Part shown: piece by piece, positions 8,501 to 16,394 of the stretch
Layout: every line of letters begins with the position of its first letter
How positions within the stretch are numbered: the first letter of the stretch is position 1
NCBI RefSeq assembly: GCF_013344685.1
Contig: NZ_CP050137.1
Location: forward strand, 996,001-1,060,000
From: Sphingomonas sp. CL5.1
Lineage (GTDB): Bacteria; Pseudomonadota; Alphaproteobacteria; Sphingomonadales; Sphingomonadaceae
DNA: 64,000 nucleotides
Direction of reading: 5' to 3'
Translations under genes and position numbers: made by a program
Notes under the pieces: model-generated
Seen by the model: the letters and a program-made list of their open reading frames with translations, nothing else
What the model was told of the DNA's origin: nothing
The model's database searches: none

Positions 8501-9427
8501 ATGGGCCTCAACCCGCGCACCGGTATCTCGCGCGACGGGCATCCCCTGTCGCTCAGCCGGACGCCCCCCGGCGACCTCGCCCGATTCGTCGCGCGCTTCT
8601 TCCTGCTCATCATCGAGCGGCCGGACGATGCGCTGGTCGAGAGCTTCCTGCTCCACGAGGCAGCCTATATCCGCGTGCCGGCGATCGGCCGCTGGGAAAC
8701 GCAGGTCGCCGGGCGCTGGACGCCCTATGAGGGGCCGATGATCTTCGGGGCGCAGCGGCGGCGCTTTCCGGTGCGCTGCACCGGGCCGATCGTCGCGGCG
8801 GGCTTCATGCTGCGCCCGGCGGCGTGGTTCGCCTTTTCCGACGTGCCCGCGCATCAGGTCGCCGACCGGCTCGATCCGATCGACGGCGCATGGGGCGAGG
8901 CGCTGCGCTGGGCGTGCGAGGACATCTACCAGATCGAGCGCACGTTCGAGCGGCTGGAGCAGGTGGTGCGCGAGCGGGTCGCCGGGCGCGGCGTGACGAT
9001 CGATCCGGCGCTGGAGCGGTTCGAGGCGATCAGCCGGCTCGACCCGACCCGCCCGGTCGCCGATATCGCGCGCGAGCTGGGGATGATCCCGCGCCGGCTC
9101 GACCGGCACGTCCGCGCGCATTTCGGCCACCCGCCGAAGATGGTGCTGCGCCGCAGCCGCTTCCTCGACATGGCGGCCGTGCTGCGCGGTCTCTCGGCGG
9201 CGGGCGACGGGGAGCAGGCGGCGCTGCGCTTCTACGACGCCTCGCACCTCAACCGCGAGTTTCGCCTGTTTCTGGATATCCCGCCCAACCGCTTCCGCAA
9301 CACCCCCACCCTGCTGTTCACGCCGGGGCTGGAGGTGCGCGAGCAGCGCAAGCTCGCCGAGGCGGCGGCGGACGACGGGCTGGCGCTGGCGTGGAGCCCG
9401 CCCGGCATCCCCCGCGCGGCGGAATAG
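8501..9427 (+). CDS. AraC-type transcriptional regulator with a DUF6597-like N-terminal region
   Basis: A 308-residue protein. The first part (about 20-130, 'GPMIFGAQRRRFPVRCTGPIVAAGFMLRP') resembles the sensor-like region found before AraC-type DNA-binding domains in DUF6597 regulators. From about 165 there is a diverged double helix-turn-helix ('PVADIARELGMIPRRLDRHVRAHFG', then 'FYDASHLNREFRLFLDIPPNRFRN'). The second half matches the AraC signature spacing. It is expected to be a soluble DNA-binding activator or repressor. Ligand and targets are unknown; it may control itself or the neighbouring CAP gene. Confidence 0.75.
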   Translation: MGLNPRTGISRDGHPLSLSRTPPGDLARFVARFFLLIIERPDDALVESFLLHEAAYIRVPAIGRWETQVAGRWTPYEGPMIFGAQRRRFPVRCTGPIVAAGFMLRPAAWFAFSDVPAHQVADRLDPIDGAWGEALRWACEDIYQIERTFERLEQVVRERVAGRGVTIDPALERFEAISRLDPTRPVADIARELGMIPRRLDRHVRAHFGHPPKMVLRRSRFLDMAAVLRGLSAAGDGEQAALRFYDASHLNREFRLFLDIPPNRFRNTPTLLFTPGLEVREQRKLAEAAADDGLALAWSPPGIPRAAE

Positions 9428-9473
9428 CCCCGCCTCTGGCGCAACCGGCCGCCCCGCCCCCATATTGCGCGCA

Positions 9474-11891
9474 GTGGCCGACGACCTCGCACTTCCCGCC
9501 CCGCTCGCCGACTGGTTCGCCCTTCGCGGCTGGCAGCCGCGCCGCCACCAGCGCGAGATGCTCGCGGAGGCGCGCGCCGGCCGCCACGCCCTGCTCGTCG
9601 CGGCGACCGGCGCGGGCAAGACGCTCGCCGGCTTCCTTCCCACCCTCGCCGAGCTGATCGAACGGCCGGGCGAGGGCCTGCACACGCTCTACGTCTCGCC
9701 GCTCAAGGCGCTGGCGGTCGATATCGAGCGCAACCTGATGACGCCGATCGACGAGATGGGTCTCGATATCCGCGTCGAGACGCGCACCGGCGACACTTCC
9801 TCGGAACGCAAGGCGCGGCAGCGCGCGCGCCCGCCGCAGATCCTGCTGACCACGCCCGAATCGCTCTCGCTGTTGCTGTCATACCCGGACAGTTTCCTGA
9901 TGTTCGCCGGCCTCCGGACGATCGTGGTGGACGAAGTGCACGCCTTCGCCTCCGGCAAGCGCGGCGACCTGCTCGCGTTGGCGATGGCGCGGCTGCAACG
10001 GATCGCGCCCGGTTGCCGCCGCGTCGCGCTGTCCGCCACGGTGGCCGACCCGGACGATTATCGCGCATGGCTCGCCCCCGGCGGCGACAGGGACGCGGTG
10101 AGCCTCGTCGAGGGCGATCCCGGCGTCGATCCCGACATCACGATCCTGCTGCCGGAGGATCAGGTGCCGTGGGCGGGCCATTCCGGCCGCTACGCCGCGC
10201 GGCAGGTGATGGCGGAGATCGAGACACACAAGACGACGATCGTCTTCTGCAACACGCGCAGCCTCGCCGAGCTGATCTTCCAGGACCTGTGGAAGGAGAA
10301 CCTGCTCCAGCTCCCGATCGGCATCCATCACGGCAGTCTGGAGAAGGAGGCGCGGGCGAAGGTGGAGGGCGCGATGGCCGCCGGGCGGCTGCGCGCCCTG
10401 GTCGCCACCGCCAGCCTCGATCTCGGGGTGGACTGGGGCGACGTCGATTGCGTGATCCAGATGGGCGCGCCGAAAGGCTCGTCGCGGCTGCTCCAGCGCA
10501 TCGGGCGCAGCAACCATCGGCTCGACGAGCCGTCCGAGGCGATCCTCGTCCCCGGCAACCGCTTCGAATATCTGGAGGCGCGCGCGGCGCTTGACGCGGT
10601 GGAGGCGGGCGAGCTGGACGGCGAGCCGTTCCGCCCCGGCGCGCTCGACGTGCTGGCGCAGCACGTCATGGCCTGCGCCTGCGCCGCGCCGTTCGAGGAG
10701 GCCGAGCTGCTCGACGAGGTGCGCTCCGCGCTGCCCTATGCGGCGCTCGACGCGGAGACGTTCGTGCGCGTGCTCGGCTTCATCAGCGACGGCGGCTATG
10801 CGCTGCGCGCCTATGACCGCTTCCGCCGGCTGGTGAAGGAAAGCGACGGACGCTGGCGCGTGAGCCATCCGAAGTTCGTCGTCCAGCACCGCCTCAACGC
10901 CGGGATCATCGTCGAGGCGACGATGCTGCGCGTGCGCTTCCGGAACGGCCGCGCATTGGGCAAGGTGGAGGAGGCCTTCGCCGCGACGCTCGCCACCGGC
11001 GACACCTTCTTCTTTGCCGGCATGAGCCTGGAGGTGGAGAAGATCGACGGCGAGGACCTGATCGTCCGCGCCACCGCCCGGCCGGCGCGCATCCCCACCT
11101 ATGGTGGCGCGCGGATGCCGATTTCCACCAACCTCGCCGATCGCGTCCGTGCATTCCTCGCGACGCGCGACGATTGGCACCGCTTCCCCGAAGACGTGCG
11201 GACATGGCTGGAGATGCAACGCCGCCGCTCCGCCCTGCCGCGCCCCGACCAGCTCCTGGTCGAGACCTTCCCGCGCGAAGGGCGGCATTACATGGTCGTC
11301 TATAGTTTCGAGGGGTGGAACGCGCACCAGTCGCTCGGCATGCTCATCACCCGGCGGATGGAGAGCAATGGGCTGAAACCGCTCGGCTTCGTCGCGTCGG
11401 ATTATGCCCTGGGCTGCTATTCGCTCGATCCGGTGACCGATCCGGCGGCGCTGTTCTCGCCCGATATCCTGGAGCATGAATTCGTCGAATGGGTGCAGCA
11501 GTCGCATCTGCTGAAGCGCGCCTTCCGCGAGGTGGCGGTGATCGGCGGGCTGGTCGAGCGCCAGCATCCCGGCAAACGGAAGACGGGGAAACAGGTCACT
11601 TTCTCCACCGACCTGATCTACGACGTGCTGCGCCGCTACGAGCCGGGGCATGTCCTGCTGGAGGCCGCCTGGGCCGATGCCCGCGCGCGGATGACCGATG
11701 TCGGCCGGCTCGCCGATCTGCTCGACCGCGCGGCGGGCACGATGCTGCACGTCGACCTGCCGCGCGTCTCGCCGCTGGCGGTGCCCGTGCTGGTGCTGAT
11801 CGGGCGTGAACGGGTGGCGACCGGGCTGGCCGACGACGCGCTGCTGCTGGAGGCCGAATCGCTCGCGCGCGAAGCGATGCAGGCCGATTGA
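9474..11891 (+). CDS. Lhr-type DEXH-box helicase (ligase-associated DNA damage response family)
   Basis: A superfamily 2 DNA helicase of about 805 residues. Visible motifs are Walker A (AATGAGKT, about 43-50), TTPES, DEVH (VVDEVHAF), motif III SAT (ALSATVAD) and the C-terminal RecA motifs 'TASLDLGVDWGDVD' and 'LLQRIGRSNH'. The C-terminal half matches the winged-helix and beta-barrel body of the Lhr core. Families of this kind usually sit with an ATP-dependent DNA ligase, a beta-CASP exonuclease and PdeM; here only PdeM is nearby (14389-15051). GTG 9474 is chosen; an in-frame TTG at 9465 is also possible and neither has a strong ribosome-binding site. Confidence 0.9.
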   Translation: MADDLALPAPLADWFALRGWQPRRHQREMLAEARAGRHALLVAATGAGKTLAGFLPTLAELIERPGEGLHTLYVSPLKALAVDIERNLMTPIDEMGLDIRVETRTGDTSSERKARQRARPPQILLTTPESLSLLLSYPDSFLMFAGLRTIVVDEVHAFASGKRGDLLALAMARLQRIAPGCRRVALSATVADPDDYRAWLAPGGDRDAVSLVEGDPGVDPDITILLPEDQVPWAGHSGRYAARQVMAEIETHKTTIVFCNTRSLAELIFQDLWKENLLQLPIGIHHGSLEKEARAKVEGAMAAGRLRALVATASLDLGVDWGDVDCVIQMGAPKGSSRLLQRIGRSNHRLDEPSEAILVPGNRFEYLEARAALDAVEAGELDGEPFRPGALDVLAQHVMACACAAPFEEAELLDEVRSALPYAALDAETFVRVLGFISDGGYALRAYDRFRRLVKESDGRWRVSHPKFVVQHRLNAGIIVEATMLRVRFRNGRALGKVEEAFAATLATGDTFFFAGMSLEVEKIDGEDLIVRATARPARIPTYGGARMPISTNLADRVRAFLATRDDWHRFPEDVRTWLEMQRRRSALPRPDQLLVETFPREGRHYMVVYSFEGWNAHQSLGMLITRRMESNGLKPLGFVASDYALGCYSLDPVTDPAALFSPDILEHEFVEWVQQSHLLKRAFREVAVIGGLVERQHPGKRKTGKQVTFSTDLIYDVLRRYEPGHVLLEAAWADARARMTDVGRLADLLDRAAGTMLHVDLPRVSPLAVPVLVLIGRERVATGLADDALLLEAESLAREAMQAD

Positions 11892-11933
11892 TTTCGCTTG
11901 CGAAAGGCCCGATTCGGGCGCACCCTCCGCTAC

Positions 11934-12881
11934 ATGAAACGCATGCTCGCCATGCCGTTGCTGCTGCTTCTCGCGGCGCAATCCCCGGTGCAGCAGCCGG
12001 CCCCCGCCACGCCTCCCGCGCCGCCGTCGGATGCGGCGATGCCGTTGGGCGACCTGCTCAATTTCGGCGCGAACGGGGAGCGGATGACCGTTCCGGTCCA
12101 TATCGCCGGCGCCGGCCCGTATCGCTTCATCATCGATACCGGCGCGCAACGCACCGTGGTCAGCCGCGAGCTGGCCGGCCTGTTGCGGCTGGCGGCCGGG
12201 CCGACCGTGCGCGTCACCGCGATGACCGGCGTGAGCGAGGTCGGCACCGTGCTCATCCCCTCGATCTCGGTCGGAACGCTCGGCGGCCAGCGGATCGAGG
12301 CGCCCGCGCTGGAAGGGCGTTACCTCGGCGCGCCGGGGATGCTCGGCATTGATTCGCTTCAGGGCCATGCGCTCGCGATTGATTTCGAGAAAGGCTCGAT
12401 GGTCGTCGCCCCGTCGCGTCGTCGCCCCTCGTTCGAGCGCAGCGATCCCGACGAGATCGTGGTCAGGGCGCGCAACCTGTTCGGCCAGCTCGTCGTGACC
12501 GAGGCTTTTGTCGGGCACCAGAAGGTGCGCGTGATCCTCGATACCGGATCGGCGGTGACGATGGGCAACCAGGCGTTGCAGCGCGCGGTGATGCGGCGCG
12601 GCAAGAAGGGCGTGCCGATCACGCTGACCGGCGTGACCGGGGAATCGGTGACGGCGAACTACACCCTGCTCAACACGATCAAGCTCGGCTCGATGTCGAT
12701 CAACGACATGCCGATCGCCTATGCCGAGAACGACGCGCCGCCGTTCAAGGCGTTCGGGCTGGAGAACCGCCCCGCGCTGATGCTCGGGATGGACGCGCTC
12801 AAGCTGTTCCGGCGGATCGATATCGATTTCGTCAATCGCGAGGTGCGCTTCATCATGCGGCGCAATGCGCTGATCGGCTGA
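11934..12881 (+). CDS. Exported retropepsin-like aspartic protease with two DTG motifs
   Basis: A 315-residue protein with a signal peptide (MKRMLAMPLLLLLAAQ). Two retropepsin-like domains follow: FIIDTGAQRTV (Asp about 68) and VILDTGSAVTM (Asp about 202). Each precedes a beta-rich segment ending in a hydrophobic-Gly motif (GMLGID, LMLGMD). Retroviral-type proteases normally dimerise to pair two DTG aspartates; a single chain with two domains could form the active site alone. ATG 11934 begins a good signal peptide, whereas the open frame starts at a TTG upstream. It lies 42 bases after the helicase and 65 before the M20 peptidase on the same strand. Substrate unknown. Confidence 0.8.
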   Translation: MKRMLAMPLLLLLAAQSPVQQPAPATPPAPPSDAAMPLGDLLNFGANGERMTVPVHIAGAGPYRFIIDTGAQRTVVSRELAGLLRLAAGPTVRVTAMTGVSEVGTVLIPSISVGTLGGQRIEAPALEGRYLGAPGMLGIDSLQGHALAIDFEKGSMVVAPSRRRPSFERSDPDEIVVRARNLFGQLVVTEAFVGHQKVRVILDTGSAVTMGNQALQRAVMRRGKKGVPITLTGVTGESVTANYTLLNTIKLGSMSINDMPIAYAENDAPPFKAFGLENRPALMLGMDALKLFRRIDIDFVNREVRFIMRRNALIG

Positions 12882-12946
12882 AACAGTTGCGCCACGCAAC
12901 TTTCGCTGCGACGATCCTCATCCGATCGTTGCAGGGGAGAAAATGG

Positions 12947-14344
12947 ATGCGTGCTGTGTTGCTGGCTGGAATCGCCGCCATGGGGTTCGCCCCGGCCATC
13001 GCCGAGGCGCAGGACCGGCCCGACCAGAAAGCGTTCTTCTCGCTCTACAAGGAACTGGTCGAGACCAACACCGTGGTCGGCGTGGGGAGCTGCACCAAGG
13101 CCGCGGCACAGATCGCCGCGCGGCTGAAGGCGGCGGGCTATGCCGATTCGGACATCACCCAATTCTCGGTTCCCGAGCATCCCGACGATGGCGGCGTGGT
13201 CGCGATCCTGAAAGGCTCGGACGCGAAGGCCAAGCCGATGCTGCTGCTCGCGCATATCGACGTCGTTGCCGCCAAGCGCGAGGACTGGAAGCGCGATCCG
13301 TTCAAGCTCGTCGAGGAGAACGGCTTCTATTATGCGCGCGGCACCGTGGACGACAAGGCGATGGCCTCGGTGTGGGCGGATGCGATGATCCGCTTCAAGC
13401 AGCAGGGTTATCATCCCAGGCGCACGATCAAGATGGCGCTGACCTGCGGCGAGGAGACCACCTACGCCTTCAACGGCGCGCAATGGCTGACCGACAATCG
13501 CCCGGATCTGGTGAGCGGCGAGTTCGGGCTGAACGAGGGCGGTGGCGGGCGCTTCGACGCCAATGGCAAGCCGGAAGCGCTCGCGGTGCAGGTCGGCGAG
13601 AAGGCGGCGCAGAATTTCACCTTCCTCGCCACCAATCCCGGCGGCCACAGCTCCGCCCCGACGCCGGACAATGCGATCTACGAACTGGATGACGCGCTGC
13701 GGGCGGTGCAGGGTTACGAGTTTCCGGCGAAGTTCACCGACACGTCCCGCGCCTTCTTCGCCGCCACCGCCAGGGTGGCGCCCGCGCCGGTGGCCGATGC
13801 GATCAACCGCCTGCTAGCCGATCCGCAGGACAGGGCGGCGAATGCGATCATCGGCCGCGACAAGGTGCTGCACTCGATGCTGCGCACCACCTGCGTCGCG
13901 ACATTGGTCAACGCGGGCCATGCCGAGAATGCGCTGCCGCAGCGCGCCACCGCCAACGTCAATTGCCGCATCTTCCCCGGCGAGACGGTGGAGGGCACAC
14001 TCGCGAAGTTGAAGGAACTGGCCGGGCCGAAGGTGACCGTCACCGCCAACCAGCCGATCCGGCCGCTCGCGGTGCCGCCGCAACTCGACCCGAAGATCAT
14101 CGGACCGATGAAGACGGTCGCGGCGAAATATTTCCCCGGCGTGCCGATGGTGCCGATGCTGCTTACCGGCGCGACCGACGCGGTGTTCTTCGGCAAGATC
14201 GGGATGCCCGTCTATGGCGTGCCGGGCATCCTGGTGGAGCAGGACCTGAACGGCGTCCACGGGCTCGACGAGCGCATCCGCGTTTCCGCGCTCTATCGGG
14301 GGCGTGATTATCTGTTCGACCTGGTCAAGGCCTATGGCGGCTGA
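12947..14344 (+). CDS. Exported M20-family metallopeptidase
   Basis: A 465-residue zinc peptidase with a signal peptide (AIAEAQ cleavage region, about 15-22). Metal-binding and catalytic motifs of the M20/M28 fold are present: LLLAHIDVVAAK, YARGTVDDKA, TCGEETTY, and a dimerisation-domain stretch 'NPGGHSSAPTPDNAI'. ATG 12947 is supported by an AGGGGAGA ribosome-binding site 6 bases upstream; the frame opens earlier at 12887 but that start would bury the signal peptide. It is likely a periplasmic di- or oligopeptidase. It lies in the same direction as the aspartic protease and PdeM, so a joint transcript is plausible. Confidence 0.9.
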   Translation: MRAVLLAGIAAMGFAPAIAEAQDRPDQKAFFSLYKELVETNTVVGVGSCTKAAAQIAARLKAAGYADSDITQFSVPEHPDDGGVVAILKGSDAKAKPMLLLAHIDVVAAKREDWKRDPFKLVEENGFYYARGTVDDKAMASVWADAMIRFKQQGYHPRRTIKMALTCGEETTYAFNGAQWLTDNRPDLVSGEFGLNEGGGGRFDANGKPEALAVQVGEKAAQNFTFLATNPGGHSSAPTPDNAIYELDDALRAVQGYEFPAKFTDTSRAFFAATARVAPAPVADAINRLLADPQDRAANAIIGRDKVLHSMLRTTCVATLVNAGHAENALPQRATANVNCRIFPGETVEGTLAKLKELAGPKVTVTANQPIRPLAVPPQLDPKIIGPMKTVAAKYFPGVPMVPMLLTGATDAVFFGKIGMPVYGVPGILVEQDLNGVHGLDERIRVSALYRGRDYLFDLVKAYGG

Positions 14345-14388
14345 CCGTTGAGGTTGATCGCGCCGCCGGCTTGCGGCATGGCGGCGCG

Positions 14389-15051
14389 ATGGTTCCCTTT
14401 TCGTTCGCCGGTCATGAACTGATCGCGCTGCCCGAAGGCGCGCTGTTCTGGCCGGCGCGCGCGGCGCTGCTCGTCGCCGACCTGCATCTGGAAAAGGCGA
14501 GCTTCTTCGCCGGTGTCGGGCAGATGCTGCCACCGTATGATTCGGTCGCGACGCTGGCCGACCTATCCCGGCTCGCCGCAGCCACGGACGCGCGCGAGAT
14601 CTGGTGCCTGGGCGACAGCTTCCATGACGTCACCGGCAGCGAACGCCTGTCGGATACGGCGCGCGCCATGCTCGGGGCTTTGACGGCGCGCGCGCGCTGG
14701 ACGTGGATCACCGGCAATCACGATCGCATCTACGCCGATCGCTGCGGGGGCGAGGTGATGGAGGAGGCGCTGGTCGACGGCCTCGTCCTGCGCCACGAGG
14801 CCGACCCCGCCGATCCGCGCCCCGAATTGTCGGGCCACTTCCATCCCAGGCTGCGCATCCGGGTGCGCGGGCGGCTGGTGTCGCGGCGCTGCTTCGTGGC
14901 GAGCGGCCGCAAGCTGCTGCTGCCCGCGTTCGGCGCGCTGACCGGCGGGCTGGACGCGGCGCACAAGGAGATCGCGCGCGCCATCGGCGAGGCGGCGGAG
15001 GCGCTGGTGCCGGTCGAGAACCGCTTGTTGCGCTTCCCGCTGGCGGCGTGA
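14389..15051 (+). CDS. pdeM: Ligase-associated DNA damage response endonuclease PdeM
   Basis: A calcineurin-like phosphoesterase of 220 residues. The metal-binding motifs are in order: ADLHLEK (D-x-H), GDSFHD, GNHD (TWITGNHDRIY) and GHFHPR. Length and the 'LFWPARAALLVADLHLEKASFF' N terminus fit the PdeM family, which occurs with Lhr-type helicases. That helicase is 2.5 kb upstream on the same strand, separated by two peptidase genes. ATG 14389 is chosen (MVPFSFAGHELIALP); a TTG six codons upstream is less likely. Confidence 0.88.
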   Translation: MVPFSFAGHELIALPEGALFWPARAALLVADLHLEKASFFAGVGQMLPPYDSVATLADLSRLAAATDAREIWCLGDSFHDVTGSERLSDTARAMLGALTARARWTWITGNHDRIYADRCGGEVMEEALVDGLVLRHEADPADPRPELSGHFHPRLRIRVRGRLVSRRCFVASGRKLLLPAFGALTGGLDAAHKEIARAIGEAAEALVPVENRLLRFPLAA

Positions 15052-15061
15052 GGCCCCTTTC

Positions 15062-16276
15062 CTAGACCGTCAGCCCCTGCAACAGCTTGGGCAGCGCCCC
15101 GCTTTCCCCGCGCGCCTCGGCCATGAAGCGCGCCTTCAGTGGCGCGATGCGATCGACCGCCGAGATGCCGAAGCGCCGCACCGCGCTCGCCGCCCGCCCG
15201 GGAATGCCGAACAGCCGCGTCAACGCGTCGGTTGCGCCCGCCACCATCAGCGTGTCGAGGCTGCGCCAGCGCTGGTAGCGATCGAGCAATTGCGCGTCAC
15301 CCGCCTCCAGCCCGAGCCGCCGCCCCTCGACCAGCACCTCGACCAGCGCCGCGACATCGCGGAAGCCGAGATTGAGCCCCTGCCCCGCGATCGGGTGGAT
15401 GCCGTGCGCCGCATCGCCGACCAGCGCCAGCCGCTCCGCGGTGATCGTCGCGGCATGGTGGAAGCCGAGCGGGTAGCTCGATCGCGCGCTGGCGGCCGAC
15501 AGCGGCCCGAGGAAACCGCCCATGCGCTTGTCCGCCTCCGCCAGAAAGGCGCGGTCGCCGAGCTTGAGCATCGCGGGCGCGTCCGCCCCCTTCACCGTCC
15601 AGACGATCGCCGAGCGATGCCCGATCTCGTCATCGACCAGCGGCAGCAGCGCGAACGGGCCGGCGGGGTAGAATATCTCGTAGGCGGTATCCTCGTGCGA
15701 CCGCTCGTGGTGGAACGCCGAGATGATCGCTGTGTGATCGTAGCGCCATTGCGCCACGTCGATCCCCGCCGCCATGCGGGTCGGCGAGTTACGCCCCTCC
15801 GCCGCGACCAGCAGCGAGGCGCCCACCGTCTCCCCCGAGGAGAGCGTCGCGGTGACGCCGCGCGGGCCGCGCTCCACCTCGATCGCGCGGGTCTTCATCC
15901 TGAGGTCGACGCCGGAGGTCTCCAGCGCCTTACCCAGCGCCAGCCGCATGCGCCGGTTCTCGTACATCGTCCCCAGCGCGCCATCGTCGGGATCGGGGAT
16001 GAAATCGAGCTTCCCTGGCGCGAGGCCGTCGCTCACGCGGATATGGCGGATCTCGCAACCATGCCCGGCCAGCCCCTCCGCCACGCCGATCGCCTCCAGC
16101 ATCCGGTGGCTGGCGCTGGCGATCGCCGAGGCGCGACCGTCGAAGCCGGCGGAAAGCGTGATCGCGGGATCGGCGGGGTCGACGACGATCGTGCGCAGGC
16201 CATGGCGATCCAGCGCCAGCGCCAGTGTCGCGCCGACCAGTCCGCCGCCCAGGATAAGGACATCAGCGTGATCCAT
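15062..16276 (-). CDS. UbiH/UbiF/COQ6-family ubiquinone biosynthesis FAD hydroxylase
   Basis: A 404-residue flavoprotein monooxygenase hydroxylating the ubiquinone ring. The FAD-binding GGGLVGAT motif lies near the N terminus (about 10-17). The second FAD motif, 'LVGDAAHGIHPIAGQGLNLGFRD', is typical of the UbiH/UbiF/UbiL/UbiM group. Which ring position it modifies cannot be decided from sequence alone, so no symbol is given. ATG 16274-16276 (MDHADVLILGGG) is preferred over the longer frame. It faces pdeM tail to tail with 10 bases between stops, and is divergent from ftsK. Confidence 0.88.
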   Translation of the reverse strand: MDHADVLILGGGLVGATLALALDRHGLRTIVVDPADPAITLSAGFDGRASAIASASHRMLEAIGVAEGLAGHGCEIRHIRVSDGLAPGKLDFIPDPDDGALGTMYENRRMRLALGKALETSGVDLRMKTRAIEVERGPRGVTATLSSGETVGASLLVAAEGRNSPTRMAAGIDVAQWRYDHTAIISAFHHERSHEDTAYEIFYPAGPFALLPLVDDEIGHRSAIVWTVKGADAPAMLKLGDRAFLAEADKRMGGFLGPLSAASARSSYPLGFHHAATITAERLALVGDAAHGIHPIAGQGLNLGFRDVAALVEVLVEGRRLGLEAGDAQLLDRYQRWRSLDTLMVAGATDALTRLFGIPGRAASAVRRFGISAVDRIAPLKARFMAEARGESGALPKLLQGLTV

Positions 16277-16394
16277 CCGCCACGCTCTATCCCCGATCCG
16301 GCGCGCCGACAATCGCGCCGTCTTGACGCGGGACTCGTCGAGGCAGATGATTCCGCCGGGCAGATTTCAGCAAATCGTCGGGGGATTCAAGGCA

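Noticed and set aside
9879..12899. A 1006-codon open frame on the minus strand
   Set aside because: It is antisense to the helicase and aspartic protease genes, both of which have clear motifs. Its translation is rich in Arg, His, Gln and Ala with no domain, as expected for shadows in high-GC DNA.
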